64,000 nt of DNA from Branchipolynoe longqiensis (lineage: Eukaryota; Annelida; Polychaeta; Phyllodocida; Polynoidae). The position numbers were made by a program, and so were the translations under genes. The DNA lies in NCBI GenBank assembly GCA_030323885.1, contig CM059197.1, positions 31,028,209 through 31,092,208 of the forward strand. Reading direction: 5' to 3'. Positions 43,268 to 54,057 of the stretch are shown here, piece by piece (within the stretch, counting starts at the first letter, position 1; each line of letters opens with the position of its first letter). Under the pieces are notes generated by a model, which worked only from the letters and a program-made list of their open reading frames with translations, was not told the DNA's origin and searched no databases.

Positions 43268-43412
43268 ACAATATTGTCGTGGGTGGGTGGTTGGGTGGGT
43301 GGGTGTGTGATGACAATGGGAAATATTGCGCCTAGGACGGGAATCGAACCCACATCTCTTGCATTTCGGGCCAGTGTGCTAACCATTACACCACCTGGGC
43401 TCCCTGGTGTCA
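43268..43412 (-). mobile_element. tRNA-derived SINE-like sequence or tRNA pseudogene
   Basis: On the minus strand 43400-43330 folds like a tRNA: acceptor arms 'GCCCAGG' and 'CCTAGGC' (6 of 7 pairs), D-arm around 'GTGTAATGGTTAGCAC', a five-pair anticodon stem with one mismatch and loop CCGAAAT, T-arm 'GTGGGTTCGATTCCCGT'. Loop position 33 is C, not T, and the anticodon stem is imperfect, so a functional tRNA is unlikely. A CCCA-rich tail follows at 43268-43310, as in SINEs. Confidence 0.6.
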
Positions 43413-43640
43413 TCACCCTCTCCACGACCGCTTGGCTATGTGGCTCCTTGCCTGAGAAGTCAGTGCCGACTACTACAATATCAAATTGCAGGAATCCTTG
43501 TAGAACTTTGACGATGGAATTCAGCAGTGTAACAATGAGTAAGTGTCATTCGGCACGAGTCATTCCTACAGCCGAGCTACTGTGACAGTGACGTTAACAA
43601 TAACATGACACAGTTACTTTACTGACACCCTACTTACACA

Positions 43641-43969
43641 AAAAGGAAAGTTTGTTTTATTTAACGACGCCACTAATGTGCATTGATTTTTACCAATGGC
43701 AATTGGACATATTTGACATTCTGACATATTTCTTTCGAGGAAAACCACTGCCGCCACATAGGCTACTCTTTCCGATAAGCAGCAACGGGTCTTTTATATG
43801 CACTTCACCACAGACAGGACAGCACATACCACAGCCTTTGATGAACCAGTTGTGGACGACTGGTTGGAACGGAAAATAGCCCAATCTGCAAATGAATCCA
43901 CTGAGTAGGATCGATCAGATGACCTACCAAGTGGACACGCTACCGCTTAAGCTACGTCACGCTCCCCCC
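43641..43969 (-). mobile_element. SINE-B, full length
   Basis: 3' end 'tttgttttatttaacgacgc' at the left; head complement 'ctaccgcttaagctacgtca' at the right. A small internal deletion near the head ('gacctaccaagtgg') weakens the B-box region. Confidence 0.86.
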
Positions 43970-44682
43970 TCTACTTACACAAATGACATTTTACATTTTA
44001 ACAATCACCTATCAAGGCAACCACTTTGGCTTATTAACCTATACAGGGGCCCCGGTGACACAAATATAAACAAATCTGTGAAAATCTAGGGTGCCCAGGG
44101 GCACGCCTCCCCCACACATTTGCTAAAACCTATGATTAAAATGGTGCAATATGGCACATACTTGGACATATTTTGGCCTTGAAATTCCAATTGTTTTAAG
44201 ACTTGAAGACTAACAAAAAATCAAGTGATTTTTTTTTGTGCGGATAGGTATTTTTTCTCTTGCTGATTTGGGAACTCAGTTATCACTGAAACCTGCGATT
44301 GATCTGAGAAATGGTATCCCTACTATAAATGCGAATTTTCAGTCCACCTCCCAACCAACTATAACAGGTATCATAATGTATATCTATGCATATGTGCCCA
44401 ATATAGTCTATCTCTCTGATCAGAACACTCACATTGAGGTTCATGGCGATGGAAAAACATGGCATGTGGTAGGAACACTTCACAACTAAAAAGGGAAAGG
44501 GTTCAGGGTAGCACTTCATTTGCGTATTTCCACTGTGACAGGCAGTGTTGTGGTAGCCTCAGCTTATTAAGGTAAAGTGACTTCATTTGAAACGCTGTCA
44601 GGAGTCTACGGCAGTTCCTCCACCTCTTCACCACTAACTTTAGCGCCTTGTCTGCCACGACTAAAATCCCGCCTGCCGGATC
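43970..44682. other. Unassigned sequence
   Basis: An 83-codon plus-strand frame at 44238-44489 has no domain I recognise. No repeat family. Confidence 0.4.
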
Positions 44683-45006
44683 GTTTGTTTTGTTTGTGCA
44701 TTGTTGTTTTATGTCCTAGCAACGTATAAGGTCATGGATGGGTACCGACTTGTGACAGTGCACACTCATGGTGATTTTATAATGCAGCCTCTCTGGGAGA
44801 CCAGGCCACTGGCACCAGGACCCTATATCCCACACAGTCACATTATCCTGTGCTAACCAGTCCTGGTCCTATCCGATTAATGCTGAGCGCCAGGCTTGGT
44901 ATCGACAAGTATCAATTTTATAAGTCATTGGCTTGACTAGGCTGGGTTTCAAACTCCCGACCTTCCACACAAGAGGCCAGCGCTCTACCGTTTCGGCCAC
45001 CGCCTC
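44683..45006 (-). mobile_element. SINE-A, full length, mosaic (type I tail, type II head)
   Basis: Tail 'tttgttttgtttgtgcattg'; head 'ctaccgtttcggccaccgcc'. Possible TSD 'tgccggatcg' (near 44674) and 'tgctggatag' (near 45011), 8 of 10 matching. Two short internal deletions. Confidence 0.86.
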
Positions 45007-45025
45007 CAATTGCTGGATAGTAGAT

Positions 45026-45595
45026 ATGGGTCGTTCTCAGAAACTGTGCACCACTTTTGTGACATGGAAACCAAAAGTGAAAACATTCCAAATAATAGCA
45101 GAAAACATTCCAAATAATAGCGGAACCCATGTTCATATGTAGGTCTACAGCTTCTGCATATGCAGATGTGAAACACTTTTCTTCACTTTTTGATTTTGAC
45201 CTCATACAAATTGAGAAAGCCGTTAAAATTAACAGTATAACATCGATACATAACATCATTTTCCCACATACAGTAAATCCAAACAAAATTTGATTGATTT
45301 CAGTTAAGCAAAAAAGATTATGTCTTATGAGGAAAAGGTTGAAAAAAAAAGTGTGGGTAGATGCATGATGTCATTATGTAAATTTTCATCTATTCACATT
45401 AGCATAAAATCATATAAGCATATTTTCGGTATATATTAAATACATGTAGCATTTCTAAAATACTTAATACGCAGAGGCAACAATAACTAGTGGACTTGCT
45501 ACACCCCCCCCCCCCACCCCAACAAAAAAGGTTACTCTTTAACAATGTAACGTAGAAACCAAAAATGTGGTACACAATTTCTGAGAACTACCCAT
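45026..45595. mobile_element. MITE-H copy 1 (570 bp)
   Basis: Inverted ends of 29 nt, starting 'atgggtcgttctcagaaact' and, inward from the right, 'atgggtagttctcagaaatt'. Contains a local duplication 'gaaaacattccaaataatag' near 45075-45120. No transposase. Confidence 0.78.
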
Positions 45596-45833
45596 GTACT
45601 GTGAGTCTAGGTCAGCTACAGTGGGTCAACAAATATTTGTTTAAATTAAGGGAAAAAAAGACGGGAAAGCACTGTCAGTGCTTGGCTTTGTGGTGGAGTT
45701 AAAAACAAAATTCCCCTCACAAGGAAAGGGCAAGGTTCGTGGGTGTCTACTCAGTCTGGAGCAGGCCCTGTAGATTTAAATAAAGACCAGGGGGAGGGTG
45801 CGCCCTGGAGGCACATAGGAAGCAGCGATCTAG

Positions 45834-46239
45834 GCTGGATGATTGTTGGAGTTTTACGTCCTGGCAACATTTAAGGTCATATCAGGACAGGTACCGACTT
45901 GTGACAGTGCGCACTCATGGCGACTTTCAAGTGCTGCCCCGCTGGAAGACCAGGCCACCAACAACATGACCTTATATCCCACTCAGTCACATTATCCTGA
46001 TACTGAGCCAACCAGTCCTTAGCCTATCCTAATAATGCCAAGCACCTGGCTAGGAAGCGACAAGTATCAATTGTTAAGTCATTAGTTTTGACTTGACCAG
46101 GGTTCGAACCCACGGGTTTGAACTCCACGATCTACCAAAATGAGAGGCAGACACTCAACTCATTGGGCCTTGACGGGTTTGAACCCCACGATCTACCAAA
46201 ATGGGAGAAGGACGCTCAACTCATTGGGACATCCCGTCA
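45834..46239 (-). mobile_element. SINE-A with duplicated tRNA head
   Basis: Body as usual, but the head segment 'acgggtttgaaccccacgat...ctcaactcattggg' is present twice in tandem (about 46112-46174 and 46175-46233), doubling the A-box region. It ends 'gggacatcccgtc' and abuts the LINE fragment. Confidence 0.86.
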
Positions 46240-46242
46240 AGA

Positions 46243-46440
46243 CTCGACATGTGACATAACTTTTCGCCTTTAGGGTGGTTGACCTGTGGAATGACTTGCC
46301 GGAGAGTATAATAGCAGCAGAGTCGGTGAACTGTTTCAAGTCCCGACTGAATGCATACTGATCAAGCATTACATATATCTTGGAGCCAGTGACAGTTGCT
46401 ACAATCCACCACATCTGAAGAACTGTCTCCATTTCTATTA
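46243..46440 (+). mobile_element. CR1-like LINE 3' end, second copy
   Basis: Same sequence as the complement of 1-200. It keeps 'ggtggttgacctgtggaatg' (VDLWN) and the terminal FKSRL-like segment. It shares the in-frame TGA of the first copy and has lost one T in the run before 'cgcctttaggg', shifting the frame. Confidence 0.75.
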
Positions 46441-46776
46441 ATTATATTAAGGTAAAAAGCCGCAAAAAAACGGTCTAACAGGTTCAAGGCCTATTATACA
46501 TGTATCCTATTGTTTGATTGATTGAAGGAACCACGTCTCATAGTTACTGGTATACTTGTACTACAACGGACGCTCACTGCAACTATAGCATTGCACACTG
46601 TCTTCCCCGTTGGAATAGCGCTAACCCTGCTGTGAAACAGGGATAGGCTAACACGGGTTACGGTCGCGAGGATAGCTCTAACACTGCTTCTAGCATACCG
46701 TTTTTGCACCGCTATCCCAGGGATAGACACTATCCGGGGGATAGGAAAGCTAACACCTCTTCATGCATACAGCCCC
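46441..46776. other. Unassigned sequence, possible decayed MITE
   Basis: 46590-46770 repeats 'gctaac' and 'ggatag' words in both orientations, reminiscent of MITE interiors nearby, but I could not define ends. Confidence 0.35.
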
Positions 46777-47275
46777 AGGGCCCGTATTCATGGGCTGGTG
46801 CCAGGCGTAGCCGGTGCTAGATGCTAGCTCTGGGGTAGCTATCACCGGCTAGCGGTGGGTTGGAGAAATAGGTCAAGTCATATTCACCAATGTCCAAGCC
46901 GACGCGGATAGCTAACCGTGAAGTTATTTATAGATTTGGGAATTCCCTCGATTCGACAATATTAATATCGCCGCCTATGCGGCGTGAGCGTTAATATAGC
47001 TTGGATTTTAGGGTTAATTTGATGAAATTTCACTTATTGCGTATGTAAATCTGTCAAATATGATCGCATTGAATAGATTGACACCTACACACACACACTA
47101 ACCGGCGCGGCTTGCAATTACCCGTGATTTGTTGAAAGCGGGGTAGCTTAGCCTAGGCTACGGTCGGCGGCTAGCACTGGCACAGGCATATGAATACGTA
47201 TTTTCCACTGTTAGCCATGTGGGGCTACCGTAGCCACGGTTAAGGCCCTGGCACCAGCACATGAACACGGGCCCT
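46777..47275. mobile_element. MITE with about 30-nt 'agggcccgt' ends (499 bp)
   Basis: Left 'agggcccgtattcatgggct' and, inward from the right, 'agggcccgtgttcatgtgct', both continuing 'ggtgccagg'. The interior repeats 'gctagc', 'tagccgg' and 'ggctac' words. No coding sequence. Confidence 0.8.
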
Positions 47276-47619
47276 AAGCTCACCTAGATGAAACAAATTC
47301 CTCCACAAACAAGAAGACTATTTGTTTGAACTTCAGTTCACTACAAACAAACTTGGAGAATGAACACAAACTCAATCACATGCCACCCGGTTATTCCGGG
47401 CCCACAAAACATAATTTGCGATGTGTGTGGAGCGTGATCACGAAGCGTTCGTTTCAAAGTGCTCAATTTAGTGTGTTTTGCTAAAGCTTCAGGCTGAGGT
47501 GGGGTGGGGTGTAGATGACGCGCGCACACTCCAGAATCAATGCCTGCCAGACATCCACCAACTCACACGCTTATGAGGCAGATTGGCGTCTTTATTTATA
47601 GATACATATAATATTAATA
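47276..47619. other. Unassigned sequence
   Basis: No gene or repeat recognised. Confidence 0.4.
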
Positions 47620-47961
47620 GCTTTATAATAATGGTCCGATGGTTTTGGGGTTTTTGAGATTTTCTGAGATAAATATATTAGGTTGATCGTTGTAATCTAT
47701 CTTACTTTAGCTTGAAGTAACTTTTATTTTAAGTGGCTAACTTTTGAGATATTTGAAGTGCAACCATGCAAAATTAATTTTGGCAAGCATGCCAAAACTC
47801 TGACTGCAGTAACAGGTTCTATTCAATTGCCTCGGTGTCCCCTTCTATGTGGTGACAAATGTTTACTAAGTACACCAGTATCTAAGTTAGATATGTAGAA
47901 TCACATTTAGATAATTATTTTGGTTTTGAAAATTTGATGTTGTCATCGGACTATTCAGCTT
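47620..47961 (-). mobile_element. MITE-F copy 6
   Basis: Landmarks 'ctgagataaatatattaggt', 'tggctaacttttgagatatt' and 'cttgccaaaa'-type centre. The right end 'catcggactattcagct' is followed by TTAA at 47962-47965; the left terminal repeat is reduced to 'aatggtccgatgg'. Confidence 0.82.
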
Positions 47962-47965
47962 TAAT

Positions 47966-48444
47966 ATAATTATTTATAAATAATATGATACAGGATACAC
48001 ACAAAAGGCTGTCATATGACTAATCTAATTACCCAAAGCAATTAGCGCGCTAGATCTAATAACAGAAAGCGCTTTCCATTAGGTAATGCGCTGCACGTCT
48101 ATGGTAATTTCCACATTAATCAGCTTCCTTATTATCAGTACAAATCTTACCAGCGTCAGGTAATTACCGATATCATGTAATTAACCTCCCATCTGTGGTA
48201 TCTTTGTTCAGATAGCAGCCATGCCAGTAGGGCAGAACATAGTCAGTCCTCACCGTAAACACGCGAAAACTAGTACTCATTTATTGGAATATCTTTTAAA
48301 GGGAATTTGAATTTATCAGCAGTATTATAACAAGACAAGTTAAATGGGTAGAGCATTGACTAATAATATGGGTGAAGTATAATAATGCTCAAGATGAAAC
48401 AGAATTCTGTTGGAAAGTTGTGAATTTGAAGCCCTGTTTGTTAT
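47966..48444. other. Unassigned AT-rich sequence
   Basis: No gene or repeat recognised. Confidence 0.4.
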
Positions 48445-49167
48445 ATGCGTCATTCTCAGAAACTGTGTACCACGTTTTTGGCTTTCATGTTACATTGTCG
48501 ATGTTGGTTGCAACGTGGGTAATCAAACAAGGCAGAGTCGGATACTTATTCAAATGGCCACTGGCGCCACATATACTCGAACCGTAACATTAAATATGTA
48601 CATCGACGTCTACCACGCCTAGCGGGTCTTTTGGAACTACGCAATACTACAAAATGTACCAAAAATATGTTTAGTTGATTTTGTGCTCAAGTGAACATAT
48701 GGAAATTTGCATATCAACACCAAGCCATTTTTTTCTACTTTTTTTCTTGTAAGAAACAATACCTTTGGATTAACTGTAACCAATAACAAATCTTGTTTGA
48801 ATTTGTTGTCTGTGTTATAATTATGTTAGAGATGTTTGTTAAATTGATGTTATGGATGGATTGTTTGTTTGTTGTTTCATGTCCTAGCAACATCTAAGGT
48901 CATATCAGGACAGGTACCTACTTGTGACAGTGCACACTCATGGCAACTTTATAGTGCTGCCCCACTGGAAGACCAAGCTGCCAGCACCATTACCTGATAT
49001 CCCACTCAGTCACATTATCCTGACATACACACAACATATAAACCTTCAAAAAGAATATCGATTATGCTATTAATATTATTGGGAATGTTTTCTGCTATCA
49101 TTTGGAATGTTTTCCCTTTTGGTTTCCATGTCACAAAAGTGGTACACAGTTTCTGAGAACGACCCAT
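48445..49167. mobile_element. MITE-H copy 2 (723 bp) with nested SINE-A
   Basis: Ends 'atgcgtcattctcagaaact' and, inward from the right, 'atgggtcgttctcagaaact', both continuing 'gtgtaccac'. The right-hand interior ('ggtttccatgtcacaaaagt') matches the left interior of copy 1 in inverted orientation. Confidence 0.78.
48858..49025 (-). mobile_element. SINE-A, 5'-truncated, inside MITE-H
   Basis: Type I tail 'gtttgtttgttgtttcatgt'; truncated after 'cacattatcctgaca'. No clear TSD. Confidence 0.82.
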
Positions 49168-49195
49168 ATCGTTACGCCATATGTAACTCGCTTGT

Positions 49196-49293
49196 CTGGT
49201 TGATGCGACACATACAAATTTTCTAAGTTTGAACTACAAACCTTTCGCATGGGAAGCCTGTGCTCTATCGATTCAGCCACCACGCTCGGTCTA
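49196..49293 (-). mobile_element. SINE-A head fragment (type II)
   Basis: 'tctatcgattcagccaccac' (A-box complement) and a damaged B-box region; no body. Confidence 0.65.
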
Positions 49294-49444
49294 CAGTATA
49301 CATTCTGCTCGGCATGTTCAGTACCACTACCAGTCTAGGCAGTCTAAACAGTCTGCTCGGTGTGTTCAGTCCGAGCAGTCTACTTAGTCGACCCGGCGGA
49401 GAACCAGGGCAAGGGGACAGTCCCAGCGCCCTGCCTTATATAAT

Positions 49445-50021
49445 GGGGCTGTCACACTACGACGCTTCTCACCGGCGACCCGTCGACGTGTTGCATTTTT
49501 GGGGAAACGTCGGCATGCGTCGGGACGCGTTAGCGGCGCGTCGGTACACGTCGGTACACTAGTTTTGACGTTGACGGTCGGCGGACAACGTCGGCGCGCG
49601 TTATTGGTCGCTGAGTGTTTTCAACATGTCAGAAAAACCCAACGACCGGCAGCGCGCGCAAATATATGGGTAAGGACGTTAGGCGCGCGTCGCGCTGCGT
49701 TGGACGCGCCGGAATAACGTTATGGGAACGCTAGGAAGACGGCGCACGCGCGGGCGGGTCGTTGCTCACACGTTGCGGCAAACTGGGCCGTTTTTGTTTT
49801 AACGCCCTAGCAACATTTAAGGTTAAATGAAGACGTCGCGCCAAACTTTTTTTTTTTTTCCCCCAGCGCGTCGACACACGTTGGCCGCGCGCGCATAACG
49901 CGCCGCGCTGACGCCGATCTTTTCCCCCAAACCGCCGAAAAGTTTGACGTTTCTCGACGCGCAAGATTTTATTTTCAACGCTGACAGGTCGCCGGGAGAA
50001 ACGTCGTAGTGTGACAGCCCC
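49445..50021. mobile_element. CACAC-end MITE, 'ggggctgtcacactacgacg' type 1 (577 bp)
   Basis: Perfect 20-nt inverted ends (49445-49464 and 50002-50021), bordered by TAAT/ATTA. The interior is GC-rich and saturated with 'cgtcgg', 'gcgcgcg' and 'cgcgtc' words. A scrap resembling the SINE-A 3' end ('cgccctagcaacatttaagg') lies at about 49801. No coding sequence. Confidence 0.8.
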
Positions 50022-50039
50022 ATTAGACTAGACGGGATC

Positions 50040-50340
50040 CACCTTTCACACACGGCCCGCTCCCCTTCGCCGCCGTCCGCCCGTCCCCCTCCGCCCCCCG
50101 TCCCGCCATCCCCCGTCCCGCCCCCCCCCCTCCCGCCCGTCCCTCGCCGCCCCCCGCTGCCATCCCCCCCATCCCCCGCCGCCGCCCGCTCCTCCGCTCG
50201 CCGCCGTGACCCGTCCCCGCCCCCCGCCTCCCGCCCCTGGCTGCCATCCACCTGCCCCCCCCCCCCCCCCCCCCCCGCCGTCCCCCATACCCCCTCCCGC
50301 CCCCGTCCCCCCTCCCCTACCGAGCCTCTTCCCCGAGACC
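50040..50340. repeat. C-rich low-complexity block
   Basis: About 300 bp of C-rich, almost A-free sequence with a ~26-nt C run at 50251-50276. The complement has many closely spaced G runs and could form G-quadruplexes. Frames here are composition artefacts. Confidence 0.85.
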
Positions 50341-51104
50341 CCCCGCCGCTCTATCACCCCGGGCGCCGGTAATTGGTTTACAATCTCTCATCCCACACCC
50401 TCACCACCACATCCCATCCCTATTAACCACACACCAACCCATCCACCACCCGACCCCCACACACACATGCATCACAAGCAAAGCCACCCACGACAGAGAT
50501 GCGAAGGGAGGGGAAAGAATCAGAAAGAAAGACTCCCTGCTAAACACAGCCTGGACACCACCACAACTCGGCACTGTTAATTTTGGGGGTAAATATTTGC
50601 GTCATCTGAACACATATTTTGTCAGCACTGAGGCACTGCTCTTCAAGCCGGGTTGAAACAATCAAATTTGGTTTGTACATGGTGATGAGGAAGTGGAATG
50701 TGCTGCATTGTGTGCCCCATTCTGAACATTAAAAGTGGTGGAACAGTGCACAGTGTACAACCTAGGTACTCAACATAGTGCAGGAATGAGTCTCCACGGG
50801 GGGTGGTCTCTGTTCAGTAATGGACAATCCCCCCCCCCCCCCGTCCACCCACCCGGTGACCCGCCTCCCTGCGTCTCCCACACCCACTCAACACCACTTC
50901 CATCGCAATCCTTATTCATCCTTTGGGGATCCAGCACTGCCACCTCCACTGACCGCAACACCACAATGCACTTGGACTCTTATAAGTATATCGGTTCTTT
51001 TTCTATTTTATTTTCCTTTTTTTATTCTCTCTTGAAAATTCAGTACATCCTTTACAAAGCACAGTACGACGGCATTTACCCTAGTAATGCCGATCGCAGG
51101 GTTC
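50341..51104. other. Unassigned sequence
   Basis: Contains a C run at 50827-50842. A 138-codon frame at 50735-51151 ends in SINE-A and has no recognisable domain. Confidence 0.4.
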
Positions 51105-51541
51105 GAACCGGGTTTTGGGGTTTTGCGTCCTGGCAACATCTGCGGTCATGAAATACGATGGGCACTCAATATATAGTCATAAGGACTGTCTCACTGAGAT
51201 ACTGTACTGCCAGCACGGTGATAACTGATATATAACCCTGCCTCAAGCCTTCCGGTCCCTGCACAGACACACACTCACTCTAGCAAGTAAGATAATTGAG
51301 GTTATATGTCAAAGCAACATCTGAGGACAAATACCAATTTGTGACAGTGCGGTTTCCTAGTGCTGTTCCATTTGGATACATCGCTGCGGGAACCATGATT
51401 TGTTTGTTTGTGTATTGTTGTTTTACGTCCTATCAACATCTAAGGTCATATCAGGACGAGTACCGACTTGTGACAGTGGGCACTCATGGCGACTTTATAG
51501 TGCTGCCCCACTGGGAAATCAGACTGCCAGCACCATGACCC
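51105..51541 (-). mobile_element. Three consecutive SINE-A fragments, all tail-first
   Basis: 51105-51240 (very diverged), 51297-51398 (diverged, ends 'gggaaccatga') and 51399-51541 (well preserved, 'tgttgttttacgtcctatca' to 'gccagcaccatgaccca'). All are minus-oriented and lack heads. Divergence differs, so they are separate events. Confidence 0.75.
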
Positions 51542-51570
51542 AGGATGCAGCGAGATTTAAACCCAGAGGC

Positions 51571-52146
51571 GCTTAAAGCTAAGAATCCATATACACGATA
51601 TGTGGCATGCGAATACATATGTGACATGCGCCATGGGTAATGCCATTTTAGGTCTTTCTTGCTCCACAATTTCTGAAAGAAAATCAAAGTTCCTGTTTAC
51701 TCTATGGCAAATGGTGCAGCATTTGCATTTGCACCGATCGATCCATGGAGCAATTGCATTCACATTTGCATTTGCTTCCGGACATATATGGAAGCACCAC
51801 TATGCATTTACATGCTTTTCCATTTTTTGTCGCATTCGCATACCGCATATGTGGAATCTTAGCTTAAAGCAGTATGTGAATGCGAATGTGAATGTGAATG
51901 TGAATGTGACAACAAATGGAAAAGCATGCACAGTGGTGCTTTTATATATCCGGATGCGAATGTGAATGTGAATACGGCAAGTCGATCACTCCATAGAATG
52001 ATCGGTGCGAATGCGAATGCGAATGTTGCACCATTTGCCATAGAGCAAACAGGAACTTTGACGTTCCTTCACAAATTTGGAGCAAGAAAGACCGAAAATG
52101 GGATGCCGCATACGCATTCGCATGCTGCATATATGAAATATTAGCT
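51571..52146. mobile_element. Foldback: two inverted copies of a ~285-bp MITE
   Basis: 51571-51870 has its own inverted ends ('gcttaaagctaagaatccat' and its near-complement at 51848-51870). The following 275 bp is an inverted copy of the same element, sharing 'ggtctttcttgctcc', 'ctatggcaaatggtgca' and 'gcatgcttttccat'. The result is a hairpin with ~280-nt arms and almost no loop. The interior is rich in 'gcattcgcat' repeats. A relative lies at 56490-56645. Confidence 0.82.
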
Positions 52147-52493
52147 TCACACCTACCCCTCTCCACCGACCTCCCCTCACCCACCACCGCCAACACCACC
52201 ACCACCACTATCAACTTCTCGATCCGTGATGACTGGCGGCAACACGACGCTGAAATAACTGCTTCTTGGCACTCCTTCTTCCGACTGCTATCTCAAAGTC
52301 TTTTATTTCATTAAGGGAAGACACCCCCTCAAGTTAGTGCAAACATCATTAAAACGGGAAATCATAAAAGCAAGCCAGTACTGGCATCTGATGCGCACAC
52401 TACACCATGTGTCAAAGTGCTGACTCGTTCATGTGAATGCATAAGGTGACACTCGTCTAGATAGATCTAATCCACATATTAAATGAACCATGT
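52147..52493. other. Unassigned sequence
   Basis: Short (CCACCA)n near 52185-52210; nothing else. Confidence 0.4.
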
Positions 52494-52757
52494 GTCGAGT
52501 CAAACCGGTGACTTAAAAATGATTACTTGTCACTTCCTAGCCATGCGCTCAGCATTATTAGGATAGGGCAAGGACTGGTTGGCTCAGTGTCAGGATAATG
52601 TGACTGAATGGGATATCAGGTCATGGTGCTGGTGGCCTGGTCTTCCAGTGGGGCAGCACTATAAAGTAGCCATAAGTGCACACTGCTACAAGTCAGTAGC
52701 TGTCCTGATATGACCTTAGATGTTGCCAGGATGTAAAACTCCAACAACCAACCAAGC
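52494..52757 (+). mobile_element. SINE-A, 5'-truncated
   Basis: Begins at 'gtcgagtcaaaccggtgact', just after the B-box, and runs to 'aactccaacaaccaaccaag'. No TSD recognised. Confidence 0.86.
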
Positions 52758-53063
52758 AACAGACCGTGGCGTTCCTGCATTATGAAGCATGCTACTGACG
52801 AGCACTGCGCCACGAGTCTGTCAGGACCGTTGTGACGTCACACCACATAAGAAGCATTTTCTTCAGAACTGCTATCAGATTTCCCTCGATAGGACCGTAG
52901 GGCCGTGCTGGTTCTAAGGTACGGAAACGTTGGTAGCATATAGAACAAATAGCTTCGCCTAGACGGCATTTCCAATCCAAAGGCAGAACGATGGCATTGC
53001 CATGACAGATTTAAAATAGAACCGCTGACTTCCACCCACATCTCTGCAGCAGTGGGAAATGTT
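52758..53063. other. Unassigned sequence
   Basis: No gene or repeat recognised. Confidence 0.4.
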
Positions 53064-53400
53064 TTCTTTGTTTGTTGCTTTATGTCCTAGCAACATCTAA
53101 GGTCATATCAGACAAGTACCAAGCCATAACAGTGTGCACTCATGGTGACTTTATACTGGTGCTTCCCCACTGGGAGACCAGGCCACCAGCACCATGACCC
53201 GATAGCCACACACAGTCACATCATCCTGATACTGTACTAACCACTCCTTGTCCTATCCTATTAATGCCGAGCGACAGGCTAGCTAATGACACGTATCAAT
53301 TTTGTAAGTCATTGGTTTGACTCGACCAGGGTTTAAAATGTATAGGTTTGAATCCCATGATCTGCCAAAACGGGAGATGGACGCTCATCGCATCTGGCCA
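53064..53400 (-). mobile_element. SINE-A, full length
   Basis: Type I tail 'tttgtttgttgctttatgtc'; head with B-box complement 'gggtttaaaatg' (decayed) ending 'catctggccagac'. Confidence 0.86.
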
Positions 53401-53666
53401 GACTTCGGACTGGGAGGGCCTAGTTCCATCCACCTTTGTACCTGGCAGGCCCGCTGTACACGTGGTGTGAGTTTGAAAGGGGGGAGGCAGTTGGGTCTTG
53501 TCGCTGGTTGTAGCAGGTAGACGGGCTGTGTGCGAATGGGCCCCGCAGCTTGTCGCCTCCACATCAGAACGTCGCCTCCACTTTTCAAGTGGGGCAAGGT
53601 GACGCCTCGACAAAGCAGTGCACTTGACCTTCCACATCCCAAGGTCAGCTGCTCTCCCACGCTTAA

Positions 53667-54003
53667 AATTGCACAGACCGATGCTTTTGAGTTTCTGCCA
53701 TTTTCTGAGAGAAATACATTATGCTGATCGTTATGATCTATGGTACGTTAGTTTGAAGTAACTTTTAATTTAAATGGCTAACTTTGGAGGTATTTGACGT
53801 TAAAACATGCCAAATTAATTTTGGCAAGCACGCTAAAACTCTGACACCACTGACTTCAGTACTAACAGGTTCTATTAAATTGAGCTTCTATGCATAAATA
53901 AATGCTTAATAAGTGCACCAATATCGAAGTTGAATATATACAATCAAATATAGATAAGTGTTTCGGTTTTGAAAATTTGATGTTTTCATCGGACCATGCA
54001 GCT
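53667..54003 (-). mobile_element. MITE-F copy 7
   Basis: TTAA at 53663-53666 and 54004-54007. Ends 'aattgcacagaccgatg' and, inward from the right, 'agctgcatggtccgatg'. Confidence 0.86.
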
Positions 54004-54057
54004 TTAAACAATTTACATGCAGCCATCCCAGGCGGAGAATCTGACTTTCTCACTTAA

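Noticed and set aside
46441..46776. Possible further MITE
   Set aside because: Word repeats are visible but no matching inverted ends or TSD could be found.
50046..50580. Gly- or Pro-rich frames on both strands
   Set aside because: Composition artefact of the C-rich block.
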